Source: Microgenomates bacterium OLB22
GTDB lineage: Bacteria; Patescibacteriota; Microgenomatia; UBA1406; HO2-37-13b
Reading direction: 5' to 3'
NCBI GenBank assembly: GCA_001567515.1
Contig: LLEV01000009.1
Location: forward strand, 1-43,572
Length of the DNA: 43,572 nucleotides
Part shown: in pieces, positions 41,229 through 43,572 of the stretch
Position numbering within the stretch: position 1 is the stretch's first letter
Layout of the letters: every line of letters starts with the position of its first letter
Position numbers and translations under genes: made by a program
The notes under the pieces: model-generated
Database searches by the model: none
What the model saw: only the letters and a program-made list of their open reading frames with translations
Told to the model about the DNA's origin: nothing

Positions 41229-43073
41229 ATGGCACAACTGATTGTTTTTTTGAAGTGGCTTGTCGAGAAACCGGCTCGTATGATTGGAGCTGGTGCTGCT
41301 CTTCTCGTTCTGATGTTCGGAGGTGTTGCTCTGATGGCGCACCCCTGGACTCAGAAGGCTCGAGATATCAGCCAGCTAACGGAACAGATCGATGCTGCAC
41401 GTGTGCAGTATCGTGATACTTTGGACAAATTAGACTCTGAAGGTCAGTGGTTTACCACCGGCTATACAGAGACGGTCTCAGCACAACTGGACGCCGTTGG
41501 TCCGGTACTGGATCAAGCAGAGCAGAAGCTTGAGGAGGCGAAGGGGTATGCAAACCCTGACACCGCTCGAGCGACTGTCGAAGAGGGCTTTGCGGCCCTC
41601 AAGCATGCTGAAGACTTGTTGGCAAGTTCGACCCAATACCTCACGCAGCTCTTTGATGCACGGAACTCCGCTCGCACACAGGTTGGAGATCTTGATCTAA
41701 AGATCACGGACCTGAAGAAGCGGCGTAACGAAGCACTCAAGATTCTCCGCGAGGAGAATAAGTACTCTCCCGTTGAGAGGACGAACTCCGCATACCAGAC
41801 CCTTGTCTCGGTAGAAAGTGGTTCCGATACTCTCGAGGATGAGATCCGGCGAGTGATCTCAGACTATTTGCCCGATGATGATTCCATTGAACAGCGGGGA
41901 GACCCCCGCGCCGCGATAAGCGCGACTACGGTTATGTCTGCTACTCTTATCCAGCTCGATGGGACTCTCGAAGGTGCTGAACAGGCTCTTGCCTATCTCC
42001 AGACTGCCCGAACAGAGCTACCTGATGTGCTAAACAATGCTCAAAAGCAGGCTATTGCTGTTCGTCGGCAGGTGACTGCTGAGAGTGCAAAGCGCGGTTA
42101 TGTAGACGGAATTCTTGCTCAATCACTAGCATCTTTGCAAACTGCAGATGAACGTCTGCAGGTCGCGACCGAAATGGTGAACGAGCCTAGGATTGACTAT
42201 GTCGCTGCCTACGAGGTGGGACAGCAGTCCCTGGGAGCTTCCTTCGCCGCGCAAAAGAATTTTGATGAGCTTATCAAGGCTGATGATGAATCCCGAGAGC
42301 TGATCTCTTCACTGTCATCCTCTCTTCAGGGCTTGTCCTCGAAGAAGGAAACGATGATGGAAGATCTGGCCACACTTGCGGCTAATCACGCCGCCGACAC
42401 CTGGTCGGCTGTGCAGCAAAATGGGACCACATTTGATCCACTGCGCAACGTGGCACAGGCGTATCTTCGTGATGCACAGGTAGCACAGTCGCAGCAGAAC
42501 TTTATCGCATCGCGAGATGCAGCGACTGCAGGACTGCAATACGTGGCCAAGGCTCAAATCCTGGTCACAGATGTTGAAGCCCTCCTAGACTCTCTCGAAA
42601 CCGCCCGAAGGGGTTGGCAAACCAAGCTCGATAGTATGGATACGGAGTTGGCCGTGGCGTATGCTGCGGTGACGAAGTATCGGTCATATACGACACTCGG
42701 TGAAAGCTGGCTCCTAGAAGCGCAATCCCTAGCCGCACAGGCAAAGGGATATAGTAGCGATCTTCATTATTCAGCAGCTTTGCAGACGGCTGATGATGCC
42801 ATCTCGAAGGCTCAGGCAGCTGCTATCAAGGCAAAGTCTGACTATGATGATGAGCAGGCACGTCTCGAGGCTAAGCGAAAGCGGGATAAGGCTGCTGCAG
42901 ATGCAGCCCGGGAGCAACTGTATAACCAAACCAATAACAATTGGGGAAGTAATTATGGTGGCAGTAACTACGGAGGAGGTAATTACGGTGGTGGTTCTTC
43001 ATTGGGAGGAAGTAGTGACGGGGGTTCATTCTCGGGTGGCTATTCCAGTGATAACAACTCCTTCCCATACTAA
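41229..43073 (+). CDS. Membrane-anchored coiled-coil protein with Gly/Ser/Tyr-rich tail (614 aa)
   Basis: GGGAGGAG precedes the ATG. One membrane helix at about residues 17-37, then about 500 residues of long helices and coiled coil (Ala/Gln/Glu/Leu-rich, repeated LDxAEQKLEEAK-type heptads; it looks like repeated 3-helix units). A Lys/Arg/Ala-rich stretch (EAKRKRDKAAADAAREQ) is followed by a C-terminal Gly/Asn/Ser/Tyr-rich low-complexity tail (repeats of NYGG). It resembles surface proteins with TPM-like architecture, but no TPM domain is seen. It probably works with the partial gene that follows 19 nt later. Orientation in the membrane is inferred. Confidence 0.8.
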   Translation: MAQLIVFLKWLVEKPARMIGAGAALLVLMFGGVALMAHPWTQKARDISQLTEQIDAARVQYRDTLDKLDSEGQWFTTGYTETVSAQLDAVGPVLDQAEQKLEEAKGYANPDTARATVEEGFAALKHAEDLLASSTQYLTQLFDARNSARTQVGDLDLKITDLKKRRNEALKILREENKYSPVERTNSAYQTLVSVESGSDTLEDEIRRVISDYLPDDDSIEQRGDPRAAISATTVMSATLIQLDGTLEGAEQALAYLQTARTELPDVLNNAQKQAIAVRRQVTAESAKRGYVDGILAQSLASLQTADERLQVATEMVNEPRIDYVAAYEVGQQSLGASFAAQKNFDELIKADDESRELISSLSSSLQGLSSKKETMMEDLATLAANHAADTWSAVQQNGTTFDPLRNVAQAYLRDAQVAQSQQNFIASRDAATAGLQYVAKAQILVTDVEALLDSLETARRGWQTKLDSMDTELAVAYAAVTKYRSYTTLGESWLLEAQSLAAQAKGYSSDLHYSAALQTADDAISKAQAAAIKAKSDYDDEQARLEAKRKRDKAAADAAREQLYNQTNNNWGSNYGGSNYGGGNYGGGSSLGGSSDGGSFSGGYSSDNNSFPY

Positions 43074-43092
43074 CTAAGAACAGGAGTACCGC

Positions 43093-43572
43093 ATGGGACA
43101 AATCGTAACTGGTCTCGTCGTGATCTTTCTTGCGTTTGCTGGTTTCGCCATTCTCATCGCCTTCGGGCTGATGAAGTGGCGCCCTGAGATGGAGTTCTCT
43201 CGTCGCGCGAAGCGACTGGTGGATATGTATAAGCTGCAGACCCAACCTGAAGAGGTATTGGGTGTTGAGGCCGTTGCTTCCGCTCCTCGTCCGACGCGTG
43301 TCGCTCGTGCGACAAAGTCACTCCGTGACCTCAAGGCCGGCGATAAGCTGATGTATGCACAGCAGCTCTACACAGTAGTTGCTCGTTACATGATCCAGCC
43401 TATGCGTCAGCCGAGTGGTTCTTCTAGTTGGGTTGCTGAAGGCGCTAAGATGGTCGGATATTATCTGTATCCGGTCATGGATGACCCACGGAGTAAGCCG
43501 GGGGGAGGGATACTTCCTTGCAGAGCTTCCTCTGGAGGACCTAGCGCAGACCGGATGGTTCTTCCTCTCTCA
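43093..43572 (+). CDS. Membrane protein with DUF4178-like region, partial and frameshifted
   Basis: ATG at 43093 with an AGGAG site. A hydrophobic helix at about residues 8-27, a basic linker, then LKAGDKLMYAQQLYTVVARYM, WVAEGAKMVGYYLYPVMDD, which looks like a DUF4178-type small beta domain (GD..xY.V.., W.E..L). After the G6 run 43500-43505 the given frame turns into low-quality sequence; dropping one G gives GEGYFLAELPLEDLAQTGWFF, which fits the domain. The gene runs off the window end. Co-transcribed with the coiled-coil gene. Confidence 0.7.
   Translation, partial: MGQIVTGLVVIFLAFAGFAILIAFGLMKWRPEMEFSRRAKRLVDMYKLQTQPEEVLGVEAVASAPRPTRVARATKSLRDLKAGDKLMYAQQLYTVVARYMIQPMRQPSGSSSWVAEGAKMVGYYLYPVMDDPRSKPGGGILPCRASSGGPSADRMVLPLS

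Noticed and set aside
1..43572. Alternative genetic code with TGA as glycine (as in Gracilibacteria/Absconditabacteria)
   Set aside because: metG, rpiB, the YdjC-like gene and dus all end at TGA at the family-expected length, so TGA is a stop here.
1..43572. tRNA or rRNA genes, CRISPR array, prophage or transposase genes
   Set aside because: No T-loop-like GGTTCRANTCC in a cloverleaf context, no rRNA core sequence, no regularly spaced repeats, and no integrase, recombinase, capsid or transposase motif was found on either strand.

Overview
This window looks like part of a chromosome from a Candidate Phyla Radiation (Patescibacteria) bacterium, possibly of the Microgenomates group. That is an inference from content: compact housekeeping enzymes, many Thr/Pro-linked and Cys-rich surface proteins, an LPxAG-type C-terminus, a dockerin-like tail on a secreted glycosidase, an archaeal/eukaryotic-type TyrRS without an S4 domain, and many short orphan proteins. 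No rRNA, tRNA, CRISPR array, phage or transposase gene was seen. TGA is clearly a stop codon here.

Layout. (1) 1-5807, minus strand: envelope region with a partial secreted Cys-rich protein, a very large Thr/Pro-linked protein (about 882 aa after two frame corrections) and a three-gene operon of membrane-anchored surface proteins. (2) 5847-17448: core block with a LOG-family protein, metG, dprA, a PBP2-type transpeptidase, two envelope glycosidases (GH18-like; clan-A with dockerin-like tail), tatD divergent from rpiB-rpe, and ychF. (3) 17551-19196: four small orphan loci. (4) 19437-23003: class I aminotransferase and ppsA. (5) 23149-27315: small orphan genes, each with a Shine-Dalgarno leader and usually its own hairpin terminator, plus one secreted 394-aa protein. 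(6) 27448-36891: a YdjC-type deacetylase, dus, two glycosyltransferases, a methyltransferase, thyX, fmt, an alpha/beta hydrolase and tyrS. (7) 37081-43572: a small basic protein, a membrane-anchored protein, rho, then a membrane module of a small TM protein, an SPFH lipoprotein, a large coiled-coil protein and a partial DUF4178-like membrane protein.

Two gene-expression styles alternate. Most conserved genes have a -10 hexamer (TATAAT/TATACT/TACAAT) ending only 5-10 nt before the start codon, no Shine-Dalgarno and no intrinsic terminator; their mRNAs are predicted to be leaderless. Most orphan genes, and thyX, have a promoter 25-100 nt upstream, a strong AGGAGG-like site and a GC hairpin with a U-run.

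Many genes are split by single-base indels, mostly one extra base in a homopolymer. Removing or adding one base restores one uninterrupted family-length frame in each case, so these are annotated as single genes and the breaks are most likely sequencing errors. A roughly 150-164 bp structured element occurs twice, each time just after the stop codon of a minus-strand gene, with a compensatory base-pair change between the copies.
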